Below are positions 46,366-56,147 of a stretch of DNA of 64,000 nucleotides, piece after piece (the stretch's first letter is position 1; each line of letters starts with the position of its first letter). This DNA is from Rhizobiaceae bacterium (GTDB taxonomy: Bacteria > Pseudomonadota > Alphaproteobacteria > Rhizobiales > Rhizobiaceae): contig JARGOF010000009.1 in the NCBI GenBank assembly GCA_029212415.1, positions 80,578 to 144,577 of the forward strand. The letters run 5' to 3'. The translations under genes and the position numbers were made by a program. The notes below the pieces were generated by a model that saw nothing but the letters and a program-made list of their open reading frames with translations, was not told the origin of the DNA and did no database searches.

Positions 46366-47370
46366 TCACGCCACTTTGGTTGCTGATTCCAGCAAATGGC
46401 AGGCTGCAAATCTGCCCGGTTCGATCTCAATTGTCTGCGGTTCCAGATGATGGCAAATGTCGATTGCCTTCGGGCAACGGGTGCAGAAATTGCATCCGGC
46501 GGGCGGATCAGAAGGTGAGGGGACATCGCCCTTCAGGACGATATGAACGCGGGTATTCTGCCGCGCGGGATTGGGTTCGGGCACGGCTGACAGAAGCGCT
46601 TGCGTATAGGGATGCAGCGGGCTGTTGAAGAGCTGGTCGCGCGGTGCCAGTTCCACAATCTTGCCCAGATACATGACCGCCACCCGGTCGGCGATGTGGT
46701 GCACCATGGACAGGTCATGGCTGATGAAAAGATAGGTCAGGCCGAATTTCTTTTGCAGGTCTTCCAGGAGGTTGACCACCTGCGCCTGAATGGACACATC
46801 GAGCGCTGAAATCGGTTCATCGCAGACGATGAATTTGGGGTTGAGGGCAAGTGCGCGGGCAATGCCGATGCGCTGGCGTTGCCCGCCGGAAAATTCATGC
46901 GGGTAGCGGTTGGCAAAGGAACGGTTCAGCCCCACGGCATCCAGCAACTCGTGAATGCGCGCAAGACGTTCGTCACGCGACAGTGACATATGTTCGTCCA
47001 GCGGCTCCCCGACAATGTCGGCGACGTTCATTCTGGGATTGAGGCTGCCCTGCGGATCCTGAAAGATCATCTGCATTCTGGGGCGAAACCGGCGCAGGTC
47101 TGCCTGGTTGATCTTGCTGGTGTTGGTGCCGTCAATCGTTATGGAGCCTGCCGTGATATCATAAAGACGCAAGGTGGCTCTTCCCACCGTCGACTTGCCG
47201 CAACCTGATTCACCGACAAGTCCAAGCGTTTCACCTTCGAAAATTTCCAGGGAAATGTCGTCGACCGCTTTGATATCGCCGACATGCCGGCGAAACAGCC
47301 CGGCATGTATGGGAAAGTACATTTTAAGGCCTTCGATGGAGACCAGAGGGGCGGCACTGGTTTCAGACAT
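46366..47370 (-). CDS. Peptide-type ABC transporter ATPase, DppF-like
   Basis: A 334-residue ATPase: Walker [18 protein letters not shown], signature [15 protein letters not shown], Walker [13 protein letters not shown]. The C-terminal oligopeptide-transporter domain has the cysteines that ligate a 4Fe-4S cluster in many Dpp/Opp ATPases (GCNFCTRCP). The ATG at 47370 overlaps the end of the preceding ATPase gene by eight bases. A much longer upstream reading lies inside that gene and is discarded. Confidence 0.9.
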   Translation of the reverse strand: MSETSAAPLVSIEGLKMYFPIHAGLFRRHVGDIKAVDDISLEIFEGETLGLVGESGCGKSTVGRATLRLYDITAGSITIDGTNTSKINQADLRRFRPRMQMIFQDPQGSLNPRMNVADIVGEPLDEHMSLSRDERLARIHELLDAVGLNRSFANRYPHEFSGGQRQRIGIARALALNPKFIVCDEPISALDVSIQAQVVNLLEDLQKKFGLTYLFISHDLSMVHHIADRVAVMYLGKIVELAPRDQLFNSPLHPYTQALLSAVPEPNPARQNTRVHIVLKGDVPSPSDPPAGCNFCTRCPKAIDICHHLEPQTIEIEPGRFAACHLLESATKVA

Positions 47371-48367
47371 TGCGCGGCTCTCCCGTCGCGCTGTCCCAGA
47401 AACAGGCCACATGGTGCGCCTTGTCAGTGACCAGAAGCGGAGGGTTTTCCTTGCCGCACCGCTCAAAGGCATGGGCGCAGCGGGTACGGAAGGAGCATGC
47501 CGATGGCCGCGCGTAGAGAATGGAGGGTTGACCTTCGACCGTTCGCAATCTTTCGGGCCGTTCGGCGCCAATATCCGGCACTGTTTCGATCAGTGCCCGG
47601 GTGTAGGGATGCTGCGGATTTTCGAACAATTCGCGCACCGGCGCCTGTTCGACAATCTGCCCGCCATACATGACCATGACCCGGTCAGCGATGCCGGCAA
47701 CCACACCCAGATCATGGGTAATCCAGATAATGGCCATGCCAAGCTTGCGGCGCAGATCCTTGACCAGTTCCAGAATCTGCGCCTGAATGGTCACGTCCAG
47801 AGCTGTGGTCGGCTCGTCGGCAATCAGCACCTTTGGATCGCAGGCCAGGGCCATTGCAATCACCACACGTTGCCGCATGCCACCGGAGAATTGATGGGGG
47901 AAATCCGACAGGCGACGCTCGGCGTCCGGCATGCCGACAAGGTCCAGAAGTTCCACGGCGCGTTTTTTTGCTGCGGCCTTTTTCATACCCATATGGGTGC
48001 GCAGGGGTTCCATCAGTTGAAAACCGATGGTCAGCACAGGATTGAGCGATGTCATCGGGTCTTGAAAGATGAAACCGATCTTGGCACCGCGAACGGCCCG
48101 CAATTGCTGTGCATCTGCCTTGAGAAGATCGATGTTGTCGAATTTGACGTAGCCGCCGGTGACGCGGGCCGGTGGTGTTGGAAGCAGCCCGATCAGCGAC
48201 ATCATCGTGACGGATTTGCCTGAGCCGCTCTCACCGACCACACCGAGCAATTCACCTGGCTCGAGAGAAAAACTGACTGAATTGACAGCGTGAATCGTTC
48301 CGCGACGGGTATTGAACACCGTCTCAATATCTTTGACATCCAATACGGCAGGACGCTTTTCTGGCAT
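47363..48367 (-). CDS. Peptide-type ABC transporter ATPase, DppD-like
   Basis: A 334-residue ATPase and first gene of the importer operon: Walker [17 protein letters not shown], signature [15 protein letters not shown], Walker [13 protein letters not shown]. The C-terminal domain has [14 protein letters not shown], a cysteine cluster like that of its partner. GGAG precedes the ATG at 48367. A reading from 48463 would add a leader with no homology. Confidence 0.9.
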   Translation of the reverse strand: MPEKRPAVLDVKDIETVFNTRRGTIHAVNSVSFSLEPGELLGVVGESGSGKSVTMMSLIGLLPTPPARVTGGYVKFDNIDLLKADAQQLRAVRGAKIGFIFQDPMTSLNPVLTIGFQLMEPLRTHMGMKKAAAKKRAVELLDLVGMPDAERRLSDFPHQFSGGMRQRVVIAMALACDPKVLIADEPTTALDVTIQAQILELVKDLRRKLGMAIIWITHDLGVVAGIADRVMVMYGGQIVEQAPVRELFENPQHPYTRALIETVPDIGAERPERLRTVEGQPSILYARPSACSFRTRCAHAFERCGKENPPLLVTDKAHHVACFWDSATGEPRNV

Positions 48368-48755
48368 GCACACTCCGGACGCTCGGGCACCAGAGACGCA
48401 CAGCAGGAATGCGCGCTCCGGAAACCACGCACCAATTGTTAACACAACTGCAAGGCGCGTCAATTCCGCTAAGGCTCAACAGGAGCGATTAGTTTTTTGT
48501 GGAAGATTTATGGAGACGTGATGGGTATGATTTTTGTGGTCAATGTTCGCATATTGCCCGGTAATGATTGACCTTCTCATGCTCGAGTGCATGGCGAAAT
48601 CACAACAGATCCAGTGGCTCTCTCATCCCAAAGTCTAAGGCCATTTTACATAAATGAGGCGGCTTTACTCCCCTTTCATCGAGACCAGTTTTTGCCATGG
48701 ATCACCCCGCATAGTATCCTTCGCAGCCGGCACACGACGGCTGCGAAGGGCATCA
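48368..48755. other. Intergenic region upstream of the peptide importer
   Basis: About 390 bases without a credible gene. It should hold the importer promoter. TTGTTAACACAA near 48436-48447 is a weak palindrome. At the other end stands the terminator of the acetoacetyl-CoA synthetase operon (48718-48749). The middle is comparatively AT-rich with no recognisable element. Confidence 0.5.
48718..48749 (-). terminator. Terminator hairpin of the carboxylase/ligase operon
   Basis: CCTTCGCAGCCG and CGGCTGCGAAGG form a perfect 12-bp stem with an 8-nt loop, seven bases past the synthetase stop on the minus strand. The bases after it are only moderately T-rich (ATACTAT). The stem strength makes it the probable operon end. 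Confidence 0.75.
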
Positions 48756-50768
48756 TCATGTATCCGACAGGGGTGACGTTTGCCGATTTTTGGCGAACTT
48801 GGCGTACCAGTCGATAATATCCGGATCCTTCATGGCACCCTTGCTGACCACATCTTCAACTGCGGCGCCCATCAGCAGCTTTCGCACCGGAACCTCCATC
48901 TTCTTGCCCGTCAAAGTGATGGGAACAGCGGGTGTGGCAACGATCTCGTCGGGAACATGGCGCGGGCTGCGTTCTTTGCGCAGGCGGGACCGAATTTCAG
49001 CGATCAGCGTCTGGTCCAGCGTCTTGCCCGGCACCATTTCGACAAAGAGCGGCATGTAAAACCCACCGGATTTGTCTTCAATGCAGACGATCAGACTGTC
49101 GGCAATCTCTGGAAACGTATCCACCGTGCGGTAAATTTCCGCCGATCCAATGCGAACCCCAAATCGGTTCAGGGTGGCGTCCGAACGGCCATAGACAAAA
49201 CAGCTTCCGTCGGCGTTGAACTTGACGCGATCGCCGTGTTTCCAGATGCCCGGGTAGTCCTCAAAATAGGAGCTCTTGTATCGTGTGTTGCCCTCATCTC
49301 CCCAGAAGAACAGGGGCATGGAGGGCATCGGCTGACGCAGGACCAGCTCTCCGATTTGACCGGTGACGACATTGCCATGGTCGTCAAAGGCACAAACATC
49401 GACGCCCAGTGCTGCTGCCTGGATGACGCCTGCCTGAACCGGTAATGTTGGCGTACCGGCCAAAAGACCGCTGCAGAACTCGGTTCCGCCGGACTGGGAG
49501 GTGACCCAGACGTTGTCTTTGACGTTTTTGTAGACCCAGTCAAAGGCTTCCGGGGTGGCGGGAGAACCGACCAGCAGGACACTTTGCAGCCGGTCAAAGG
49601 CAAAGTGATCTTCCGGCACATAGCCTTGCTGGCGCACGATCTGCGTGAAGGTCGGGTTGGTGCCGAAGACGGTCGCGCCGGTTTTATCGGCCAAGGAAAA
49701 CAGCAGTGTTGCGTCCGGGTAGGCGGGATGGCCATCGTAGAGAACCACCTGTGCGTTCATCAACGGGCCCCACATGAGGGTGTTCCAGACCATCCATCCG
49801 GTTGTTGAATAAAAATACAGGCAGTCATTTTCCTTGATGTCGAAATGGAATGCCGCGGATTTATAGTGCTCAACGACGATGCCGTGGTGTCCGTGAACAA
49901 TCGGTTTGGGCAGTCCGGTCGTGCCGGAGGAAAACAGGATCCAGAGTGGATGATCCGAGCCAACGCGCTCGTATTGAAACGCCTCGGGCGCAATAGCGCC
50001 GCCGCTCACGGCATCTGCCCAGGAGGTTACCGGGCAATTGAATATGGGTTTGCCGTCGGTGTCGGGCAGGTAATCGAGCATGATGACGTTTTCGAGCGAT
50101 GGCAGAGCAGCAACGATGTCCTGAAATTGCGCGGAGCGATCAAAATTCTTGCCGCCGTAGCGATAGCCATTGACCCCGAATATCAGTTTGGGGGCGATCT
50201 GACTGAAGCGGTCGATCACTGTTTGTGCGCCAAACTCCGGCGCAGCCGAGGACCAGACAGCGCCGACGGCTGTGGTTGCCAACATTGCCACGACTGCCTC
50301 GGCAATATTCGGCACATAGGCTGCCACGCGGTCACCGGGTTCAATCCCCATCTCACGCAGGTTTGTCGCCAAACGGCGCACCTGGGTTCCCAGTTCCCCC
50401 CAGCTCATCTGCGACAACGCGCGAATTTCCGAGCTGTGTTTGATAACGGTGCGGGCAGGGTCGCCCGTCGTTTCGTGACGCAGAACGTGTTCGGCGTAAT
50501 TCAGCCGGGTGCCTGTGAACCACCGGGTATCGGGCATTGGATCGTCGGTGCGAACCGCATCGATCTTGCCGGTTGCCTGAATGTCGAAATAGTCCCAGAT
50601 GGTCTGCCAGAAGGCTTCCGGCTCTTTCACCGACCAATCCCAAAGGTCCTGATATTGCGTCATATCCAGGCCGTGATGGGACTTCAGCCATGCACTGTAT
50701 TTTGTAATATTGGCCCGTTTTGCGACATCGCGAGGCGCGCGCCAAAGAAATTGGCCTTCCTTTATCAT
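48756..50768 (-). CDS. Acetoacetyl-CoA synthetase (acetoacetate-CoA ligase)-like enzyme
   Basis: A 670-residue ANL-superfamily acyl-CoA ligase of the acetoacetyl-CoA synthetase group. The N-terminal ACS domain is followed by the AMP-binding motif ILFSSGTTGLPKPIVHGHHG, the WFTGTRLNYAEHVLRH opening typical of the group, YGRSDATLNRFGVRIGSAEI, and the adenylation lysine in TLTGKKMEVPVRKLL near residue 635. It forms a CoA thioester from a beta-keto acid with ATP. It is last in an operon with a biotin-dependent carboxylase, so the beta-keto acid may be the product of that carboxylase. Confidence 0.88.
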   Translation of the reverse strand: MIKEGQFLWRAPRDVAKRANITKYSAWLKSHHGLDMTQYQDLWDWSVKEPEAFWQTIWDYFDIQATGKIDAVRTDDPMPDTRWFTGTRLNYAEHVLRHETTGDPARTVIKHSSEIRALSQMSWGELGTQVRRLATNLREMGIEPGDRVAAYVPNIAEAVVAMLATTAVGAVWSSAAPEFGAQTVIDRFSQIAPKLIFGVNGYRYGGKNFDRSAQFQDIVAALPSLENVIMLDYLPDTDGKPIFNCPVTSWADAVSGGAIAPEAFQYERVGSDHPLWILFSSGTTGLPKPIVHGHHGIVVEHYKSAAFHFDIKENDCLYFYSTTGWMVWNTLMWGPLMNAQVVLYDGHPAYPDATLLFSLADKTGATVFGTNPTFTQIVRQQGYVPEDHFAFDRLQSVLLVGSPATPEAFDWVYKNVKDNVWVTSQSGGTEFCSGLLAGTPTLPVQAGVIQAAALGVDVCAFDDHGNVVTGQIGELVLRQPMPSMPLFFWGDEGNTRYKSSYFEDYPGIWKHGDRVKFNADGSCFVYGRSDATLNRFGVRIGSAEIYRTVDTFPEIADSLIVCIEDKSGGFYMPLFVEMVPGKTLDQTLIAEIRSRLRKERSPRHVPDEIVATPAVPITLTGKKMEVPVRKLLMGAAVEDVVSKGAMKDPDIIDWYAKFAKNRQTSPLSDT

Positions 50769-50813
50769 CGTCTATCTCCTCCGGTCATGTCAGCATGTGC
50801 AACGATTGGTCAT

Positions 50814-51653
50814 TCAGGCGGCTCTGTTGGCAATCCACTGGTTGATCGGCAGATCCTCCAATGTCGACAGAACCGTATGGGCGCGTAGATCCGGTGCAAT
50901 CTTCTCAAAGGCAGCCGCATCGCTGATGCCGGTTGTCACGCCGACCGTGTGCGCACCGCTTTTTCGGGCCATGGCTATTTCGAGTTTTGGATCATCCCCG
51001 ATGACGACAATTTCCGATGGTGAAAGCTGCATCAGATTTGCAGCCATATCCATGCCAAGCGTGGAGGGTTTGCCCAAAACAACGGCCTGTTGACCTGTAA
51101 CATGGCCAATCATTGCAGCAATGGCACTTGAAACACCCAACATCCTGCCCTTTGAAGAGGCAAAGAAGGGTGCGTCCGACGCTGTAAACGGCAAAGCGCC
51201 TGCCCAGACAGCCTCACACAAAGCTTCAAGTTCCGGCAGCCCGAAGTGGCGCGTCCAACCGATCATCACCGCTTCGACGGGGTCTTGACCGGCGGCAGGC
51301 TCCACGACATCAAATCCGGCCTCTTCCATCGGCACCTGTGTGCCGGATTCACCAAGGACCATTATGCGCTTGTATCCCTGGACAGTAAAATAGTGTGCTG
51401 CGACGCTGGCGGGGGTCACAATGAAACCTGGCTCGATCACCAGTCCGGCATCGGCCAGAAGCGGATAGTAATGGGCCGGCGGAAAGAATGTTCCATTGGT
51501 ATAGGCAACCACAGGAATACCGGCGCTGCGGAATTTATCGAGTGCTTCGATTGCACCGGGAAGTGCTTTGAATGTGCGCTTGGTTTCGTCCATCATGGCC
51601 AATGTGCCATCGATATCAAAAATCGCACCGTTGATGGTGTTTTCGATTTTCAT
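50814..51653 (-). CDS. HAD-IIA (NagD/phosphoglycolate-type) phosphatase
   Basis: A 279-residue HAD hydrolase with all four motifs: DIDGTL (motif I nucleophile Asp), VVAYTNGTFF (II), VLGKPSTLG (III lysine), and VVIGDDPKLEIAMA (IV). The C2 cap between motifs II and III places it with NagD-like enzymes. The ATG at 51653 has GAGGAAACCGAG ahead; a reading from 51677 overlaps the carboxyltransferase stop. It may dephosphorylate a side product of the pathway or act as a repair enzyme. The substrate is unknown. Confidence 0.85.
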   Translation of the reverse strand: MKIENTINGAIFDIDGTLAMMDETKRTFKALPGAIEALDKFRSAGIPVVAYTNGTFFPPAHYYPLLADAGLVIEPGFIVTPASVAAHYFTVQGYKRIMVLGESGTQVPMEEAGFDVVEPAAGQDPVEAVMIGWTRHFGLPELEALCEAVWAGALPFTASDAPFFASSKGRMLGVSSAIAAMIGHVTGQQAVVLGKPSTLGMDMAANLMQLSPSEIVVIGDDPKLEIAMARKSGAHTVGVTTGISDAAAFEKIAPDLRAHTVLSTLEDLPINQWIANRAA

Positions 51654-51673
51654 CTCGGTTTCCTCTTTGCAGG

Positions 51674-53143
51674 TCAAGCGCCCGGACCGGTAAGTTCAAG
51701 CTTGACGCCCGCTTTTTCGATTTTGATAGAGTGCAGATCCTTGCGCGCCGCCAATTTGGCGATCAGTGTTTTGACCGGCCTGTAGGCAGGATCATAGGTG
51801 CGTCGGGCAGGCCCCGCAGCAATCATCGCATCGACCTGATCTGCCGGCATCACGGCCCGCAGCAAAAACTCTTCATCCGACAGGTGCTTGCCCAGTTTGC
51901 TTCGCAGTTCGTCGATTGATGCCATATGCGGTTCTTCTTCGAGTTCCTTGGCCCGTTTTGTGCTGCGAATGCGGTCTTCCAGTTCGCCATTGAGCGGCAT
52001 TGTCGGCGCACCGAAACGCCCAAGAACATAGCGTACAACCTCATCAGGAAGGGTTTTATACCGCTCTCCATTGATGACATTGAGTGCTGCCACTGTGGCC
52101 ACAACCTGACTGAATGGCGTGACCATGATCGGATAGCCAAGATCCGCACGCACCTGTTCGACCTCTTCCAGTACCTGCGGCATAAGATGCAGGCGTTTGG
52201 ATTCGGCGAGTTGGCGTTTCAAAGTGCCCATCATGCCACCTGGCATCTGGTGTCGGAAATAACTGCGGTCGAACTCCTGTGGCTGACCCGGTGCCAAACC
52301 TTCCGCCTGCGCCAGTTCCGAAAAATAGCGATCCATTTCGGCCATTGCAGCATCGTCAATGTCGACGCTGTGTCCCATGTCGCGCAGATTGCGCACCACC
52401 AGGTCCGACGGAGGCTGCGAGGTGCCGTTTGCAAGAACACGCGTCGCTGTATGCAAGGTTTCGGCGCCGTGATTGGCGGCCTCCAGATAGGAGAATTGCG
52501 CCAGCGCGATGGTGCAATGGGAGTGCACCTCCAGCGGCGTCTTGCCCATGACCTTCCGGAGCGCAGGAATGAGCGTGGCGGCACGCTCCGGTGTCAGCAA
52601 CCCGCCGGGATCTTTGAGATAGATGCGGTCAAAACGACCGGAAGCGGCCAGCTTTCTGGTGCAGTCTGCGAAGATCTTGTCATCGTGCATGGGGCTCAGC
52701 GTATAGGTCAGCGCAGCGACGATCTGTTCGCCTCCGGCCTTGCGCGTCAGTTCGGCCATCGTCAGCATTGCGTCGATGTTGTTCATCGGATCCATCACCG
52801 CGAAGCGGCGAATTCCGGCATTGACCAGCAACCGGAAGGACAGGGACATGACTTCGTGACTGGCCACTTCCCAGGAAATGAAGCGCATGCCGGTTGTCAG
52901 AAAACTGAGCGGCGTGTTTGGCATGGCATCGCGCATCAGCCGCGTGCGCTCCCATGGGTTTTCCTGTTTGAAGCGCACGGCAACGGCCATATGGGTCGAA
53001 GTGCTGAAATCGATTGCCTTGAAGCCGATGCGGTCCATCACCGGCGCGATCTGCAGCATCATTCCGCTATCGAGCCCCGTCGCGCCCCACAGGCTTTGGT
53101 TGCCGTCGCGTACACTTGTATCGATCAGGTCTATCGCAGCCAT
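51674..53143 (-). CDS. Biotin-dependent carboxyltransferase, pyruvate carboxylase/oxaloacetate decarboxylase type
   Basis: A 489-residue protein with an HMGL-like TIM barrel (residues 1-270) and a PYC/OADA domain (about 290-460). There is no biotinyl domain at the C-terminus, unlike PycB and OadA. The active site is recognisable: R12-D13-x-x-Q16-S17, the carbamylated lysine K177 in YLKDPGGLLTP, and metal histidines H207/H209. However, the usual K-D-M-A-G reads K-D-P-G-G and the usual H-x-H-D-T-x-G reads HSHCTIA (C210). The changed pocket suggests a substrate other than pyruvate. It is coupled to the biotin carboxylase (start two bases past its stop). Confidence 0.83.
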   Translation of the reverse strand: MAAIDLIDTSVRDGNQSLWGATGLDSGMMLQIAPVMDRIGFKAIDFSTSTHMAVAVRFKQENPWERTRLMRDAMPNTPLSFLTTGMRFISWEVASHEVMSLSFRLLVNAGIRRFAVMDPMNNIDAMLTMAELTRKAGGEQIVAALTYTLSPMHDDKIFADCTRKLAASGRFDRIYLKDPGGLLTPERAATLIPALRKVMGKTPLEVHSHCTIALAQFSYLEAANHGAETLHTATRVLANGTSQPPSDLVVRNLRDMGHSVDIDDAAMAEMDRYFSELAQAEGLAPGQPQEFDRSYFRHQMPGGMMGTLKRQLAESKRLHLMPQVLEEVEQVRADLGYPIMVTPFSQVVATVAALNVINGERYKTLPDEVVRYVLGRFGAPTMPLNGELEDRIRSTKRAKELEEEPHMASIDELRSKLGKHLSDEEFLLRAVMPADQVDAMIAAGPARRTYDPAYRPVKTLIAKLAARKDLHSIKIEKAGVKLELTGPGA

Positions 53144-53144
53144 C

Positions 53145-54521
53145 TCAAGCCTCTTTCTCAATTGCCAAAGCGGCAGGCCTTTTGGCCAACAGTTGCCCCA
53201 GATAATTGGTGTCTATGCCGCCTTCGATAAATGCATCATCATCAAGAATGGCGCGGTGCAGCGCTATGTTGGTCTTGACGCCGTCCAATACGCAGATTGC
53301 AAGGATGTCGCGCATGCGTTGAAGGGCAATGGGACGGGTCTCGCCCCAGGTGATGACTTTGGCGATCATGCTGTCGTAGTGGGGTGAAATCATTGCGCCG
53401 GACTGAATATGGGTATCGACGCGCAGACCGGTTGCCGAGGGGAACCAGACGTCCCCAACCCGACCCGGGCTTGGCCTGAAATCAGCCTCGATATCTTCGG
53501 CGTTGATCCGGCACTCAAAAGAATGACCCTGCAGCCTGATATCGTCCTGGGTCAGTTTCAACGGCTTGCCTTCGGCAATCGCGATTTGTGCTGCAACGAG
53601 ATCCAGGCCCGAGATCGCCTCGGTCACCGGGTGCTCAACCTGGATGCGCGCATTCATTTCCAGGAAGTAGAATGCGTCGCGCTCGCAATCGACGAGAAAT
53701 TCCACAGTCCCCAGGCTCTTGTATCCAATATGGCGGGCAAACCGCAGGGCCGCATCGAGAATCTCATGGCGCATTTTTTCCGGCAGGCCGGGCGCGGGTG
53801 CTTCTTCGATCACCTTTTGATAGCGACGTTGAACGGAACAATCGCGCTCGCCCACGTGCAGCACTGTCTCGCCGTCACTCAGGATTTGCACCTCGACATG
53901 GCGGCCAACCGTGATCAGGCGTTCCATGTAGACGCGGCCGTCACCGAATGCGGCGGTCGCTTCGGAAACGGCCATGTCAAACATTGTTGCCAGATCTTCC
54001 ACGCGGTCGACGCGTTTCATGCCACGTCCGCCGCCCCCTGAAACGGCCTTGATCAGCAAGGGAAAGCCGATATCCGGGGCAAGCGCGATGGCTTCCTGCG
54101 GGTTCGAAACATTTCCGCCGGGCACCAAGGGTACCTTTGCGTCCACGGCATGGCGACGTGCGGTCAACTTGTCACCGACGGCTTTCAGATGCGCGGTTTG
54201 CGGACCAATGAAGATGATCTGGTTTTCGCTGCAAGCCTCGGCCAGCTTCTCATTTTCCGACAGAAACCCATATCCCGGATGGATGGCGTCGCAACCGGTG
54301 CCGATGGCAGCTTCGACAATGGTTCCGACCTTCAGATAGCTGTCGGTAGAGCGGGCTGGACCAATGCAGACGGCGCGCGTCGCCAATTTTGCGCCCAGAG
54401 TGTCCCGATCGGCCTCGGAAACGGCCAGAACTGTTTCAATCCCCAGGGTTCGGCAGGTGCGAATAATGCGAACAGCGATTTCACCGCGGTTTGCTATCAG
54501 GATGCGTTTGATCGCGGCCAT
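53145..54521 (-). CDS. Biotin carboxylase subunit (AccC-like)
   Basis: A 458-residue ATP-grasp biotin carboxylase. The N-terminal preATP-grasp is KRILIANRGEIAVRIIRTCR, the glycine-rich ATP loop is KAVSGGGGRGMKRVDRVED, and the catalytic core has FLEMNARIQVEHPVTEAISG with the bicarbonate and base residues. It carboxylates biotin on the adjacent carrier protein. A second, dedicated copy beside a pyruvate-carboxylase-type transferase suggests it is not the housekeeping AccC of fatty-acid synthesis, though sequence alone does not separate the two. Confidence 0.9.
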   Translation of the reverse strand: MAAIKRILIANRGEIAVRIIRTCRTLGIETVLAVSEADRDTLGAKLATRAVCIGPARSTDSYLKVGTIVEAAIGTGCDAIHPGYGFLSENEKLAEACSENQIIFIGPQTAHLKAVGDKLTARRHAVDAKVPLVPGGNVSNPQEAIALAPDIGFPLLIKAVSGGGGRGMKRVDRVEDLATMFDMAVSEATAAFGDGRVYMERLITVGRHVEVQILSDGETVLHVGERDCSVQRRYQKVIEEAPAPGLPEKMRHEILDAALRFARHIGYKSLGTVEFLVDCERDAFYFLEMNARIQVEHPVTEAISGLDLVAAQIAIAEGKPLKLTQDDIRLQGHSFECRINAEDIEADFRPSPGRVGDVWFPSATGLRVDTHIQSGAMISPHYDSMIAKVITWGETRPIALQRMRDILAICVLDGVKTNIALHRAILDDDAFIEGGIDTNYLGQLLAKRPAALAIEKEA

Positions 54522-54524
54522 GGT

Positions 54525-55004
54525 TCAGTCCTGCTGCACGCGGATCAGAACCTGGCCGTGTTCCACAAGTTCACCGTCGGGCGCCACCAGTTCGGCCACT
54601 GTCCCGCTGATGCCGGCTGGAACAGAATTCATCAATTTCATCACCTCGATAATGCCGATGACCGTGTCGGGGTTGACCTTTGAGCCAATTGTAACAAACG
54701 GTTCGGCGCCCGGCTTGCCTGCCTTGTAGAAGGTTCCGAGCATGGGTGAGGGGACATCAATCAGGTTGGCGTTTGTTGCCGGTTCGGTTGCGGGCAAAGC
54801 CGGCTGTGCAGGAGGCACATTTGTCGAGGCCGCAGGTGCTGTGACAACGGGTTCCATTGCGGGTGCTGCAGCCTGGCTTTGAGGCGCAGTGCGCCGCAAC
54901 GACAATTTCAGATCTCCCATCTCCAATGACAATTGATCAAATGAAGACCCGTCGATCAGGGCCATGATTTCTTCAATGTCGGAATGCGTCAGCTTTTCAC
55001 TCAT
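54525..55004 (-). CDS. Biotin carboxyl carrier protein
   Basis: A 159-residue AccB-like carrier. A short N-terminal helix region (THSDIEEIMALIDGSSFDQL) and a Pro/Ala/Thr-rich flexible linker (about residues 42-80) lead to the biotinyl domain. The target lysine is K123 in EVMKLMN, where the family has E-A-M-K-M-M. GAGG lies six bases before the ATG. It is first in the operon and ends four bases before the biotin carboxylase start. It should shuttle carboxybiotin to the stand-alone carboxyltransferase. Confidence 0.9.
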   Translation of the reverse strand: MSEKLTHSDIEEIMALIDGSSFDQLSLEMGDLKLSLRRTAPQSQAAAPAMEPVVTAPAASTNVPPAQPALPATEPATNANLIDVPSPMLGTFYKAGKPGAEPFVTIGSKVNPDTVIGIIEVMKLMNSVPAGISGTVAELVAPDGELVEHGQVLIRVQQD

Positions 55005-55265
55005 GATCACCCTCAATCGGTTTTGTCGTGAAGGAAGAACCGGAGCCGGCTGGTGAATCCAGCCGCACCGCTGCCAAGGCCAAAGCTTTTCTCATTCGAT
55101 CCTCCCTGGATCAATTTTGGCCGGGTTCCTCACATCCAATGCATCAGCATCAATCGCCAGCTGTTTGATTTCAAACCGCTGGCGAGATGGAGAAAAAGTG
55201 CCGTCCAAATCTATTGGCATTATTCAGTAAAGAGTTGCCCAGACAATGCCTTGCAGAGCTTCATG
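55005..55265. promoter_or_regulatory. Promoter region of the carboxylase operon with a 30-bp near-palindrome
   Basis: CGCCAGC-T-GTTTGA-TT-TCAAAC-C-GCTGGCG (55155-55184) has 7-bp and 6-bp perfect arms broken by one mismatch. It lies about 150 bp before the carrier-protein start and 80 bp after the IclR stop. It could be the IclR operator or a hairpin ending iclR transcription; no T-run follows. No gene is visible here. Confidence 0.55.
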
Positions 55266-56093
55266 TCACCAAGTGAAACTCAATTTTTCCTTTTGCAGCG
55301 CAACAGCTATGTTCTCAACGGCTTCTTTAAGTGCAGACAGACAATTCTCAACCGCCTTTTGACGGTTCATCGCCTGAGCCGACCAGGTAATATTGACGGA
55401 AGCGGGCACATAGGGACCAATGCGAATGGGCATTGCTATTGAATCACGCCGGTCATCAACGACATTGCGGGACTCATCGAAATCACCGCCGAAGGCAGGA
55501 TCGCGCATGGCATATCCCTGCGCCCTGACACCCTCGATCATTTTGCGGATATAGGCGTCATTTTGCGCGATACGGTCTCCCTTGCGGTTGCTCAGCTTCA
55601 GCCGTTGGAGGATCGCGTTGCGTTTGCTGTCGTCACAATAGGCAATATAGGCCCGTCCTGTGGCTGACCGCAGCATGTTTATCTGGAAGCCGATGGGGCC
55701 AAGCGGAATATTGGGAAAGTTGGACTTGGGTGCATTCGTTTCGACCACTTCCATATAGGTCAACCGGGGCATGGCCAGTACGGAAGGCCACATTATCTTG
55801 TTGGAAAGGTCACGCATGATGGGTGATGCTATTTCAATCAATTCCTGTTCGCGGTTCATCAGACTGGCGCGATCCTGCAGCGCATAACTTGCCAGATAGG
55901 CAGCATCTGCAATGCGCTGCCAGACAACCCCTTCTTCCATCATCGTCTTGAGGATGCGCAGCAGCGAGGCTTTCGGATAGCCGGTGATGCGGTGCAAATC
56001 GGCGAGACTGAGCGCTCCGGCGTTTTGAATGAGTTTCAGTATTTCCAACCCGCGCGCCAGCGATCTGATGGATTTGACTTGCAGCTCGGCCAT
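55266..56093 (-). CDS. IclR-family transcriptional regulator
   Basis: A 275-residue protein with an N-terminal winged helix (LADLHRITGYPKASLLRILK), a signalling helix, and the GAF-like IclR effector domain (GPIGFQINMLRSATGRAYIA). It lies between the LIV-type importer and the carboxylase operon, all on one strand, and so is the natural regulator of both. The effector is probably the imported substrate or its CoA ester. Confidence 0.87.
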   Translation of the reverse strand: MAELQVKSIRSLARGLEILKLIQNAGALSLADLHRITGYPKASLLRILKTMMEEGVVWQRIADAAYLASYALQDRASLMNREQELIEIASPIMRDLSNKIMWPSVLAMPRLTYMEVVETNAPKSNFPNIPLGPIGFQINMLRSATGRAYIAYCDDSKRNAILQRLKLSNRKGDRIAQNDAYIRKMIEGVRAQGYAMRDPAFGGDFDESRNVVDDRRDSIAMPIRIGPYVPASVNITWSAQAMNRQKAVENCLSALKEAVENIAVALQKEKLSFTW

Positions 56094-56147
56094 ACTCTTT
56101 CTTCGCTTTCAAAGGGACGCTTCGGTGCCGGTAACGGGCAAGGGCTC

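Noticed and set aside
47174-48223. Open frame of 349 codons on the plus strand
   Set aside because: It is antisense to the DppD/DppF-like ATPase genes, whose Walker motifs are clear.
48436-48447. TTGTTAACACAA palindrome as an operator
   Set aside because: It is only four-base arms around a GTTAAC core, with no second copy or dedicated regulator nearby.
49845-50888. Open frame of 347 codons on the plus strand
   Set aside because: It is antisense to the acetoacetyl-CoA synthetase and HAD genes; its composition is typical of a shadow frame.
51926-53230. Open frame of 434 codons on the plus strand
   Set aside because: It lies opposite the carboxyltransferase, is rich in His, Arg and Gln as antisense frames are, and has no recognisable domain or ribosome-binding site.
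53145-55004. Housekeeping accBC of fatty-acid synthesis
   Set aside because: The pair is operonic with a pyruvate-carboxylase-type transferase, a HAD enzyme and a CoA ligase, and lies beside an IclR regulator. A housekeeping role cannot be fully excluded without the rest of the genome.
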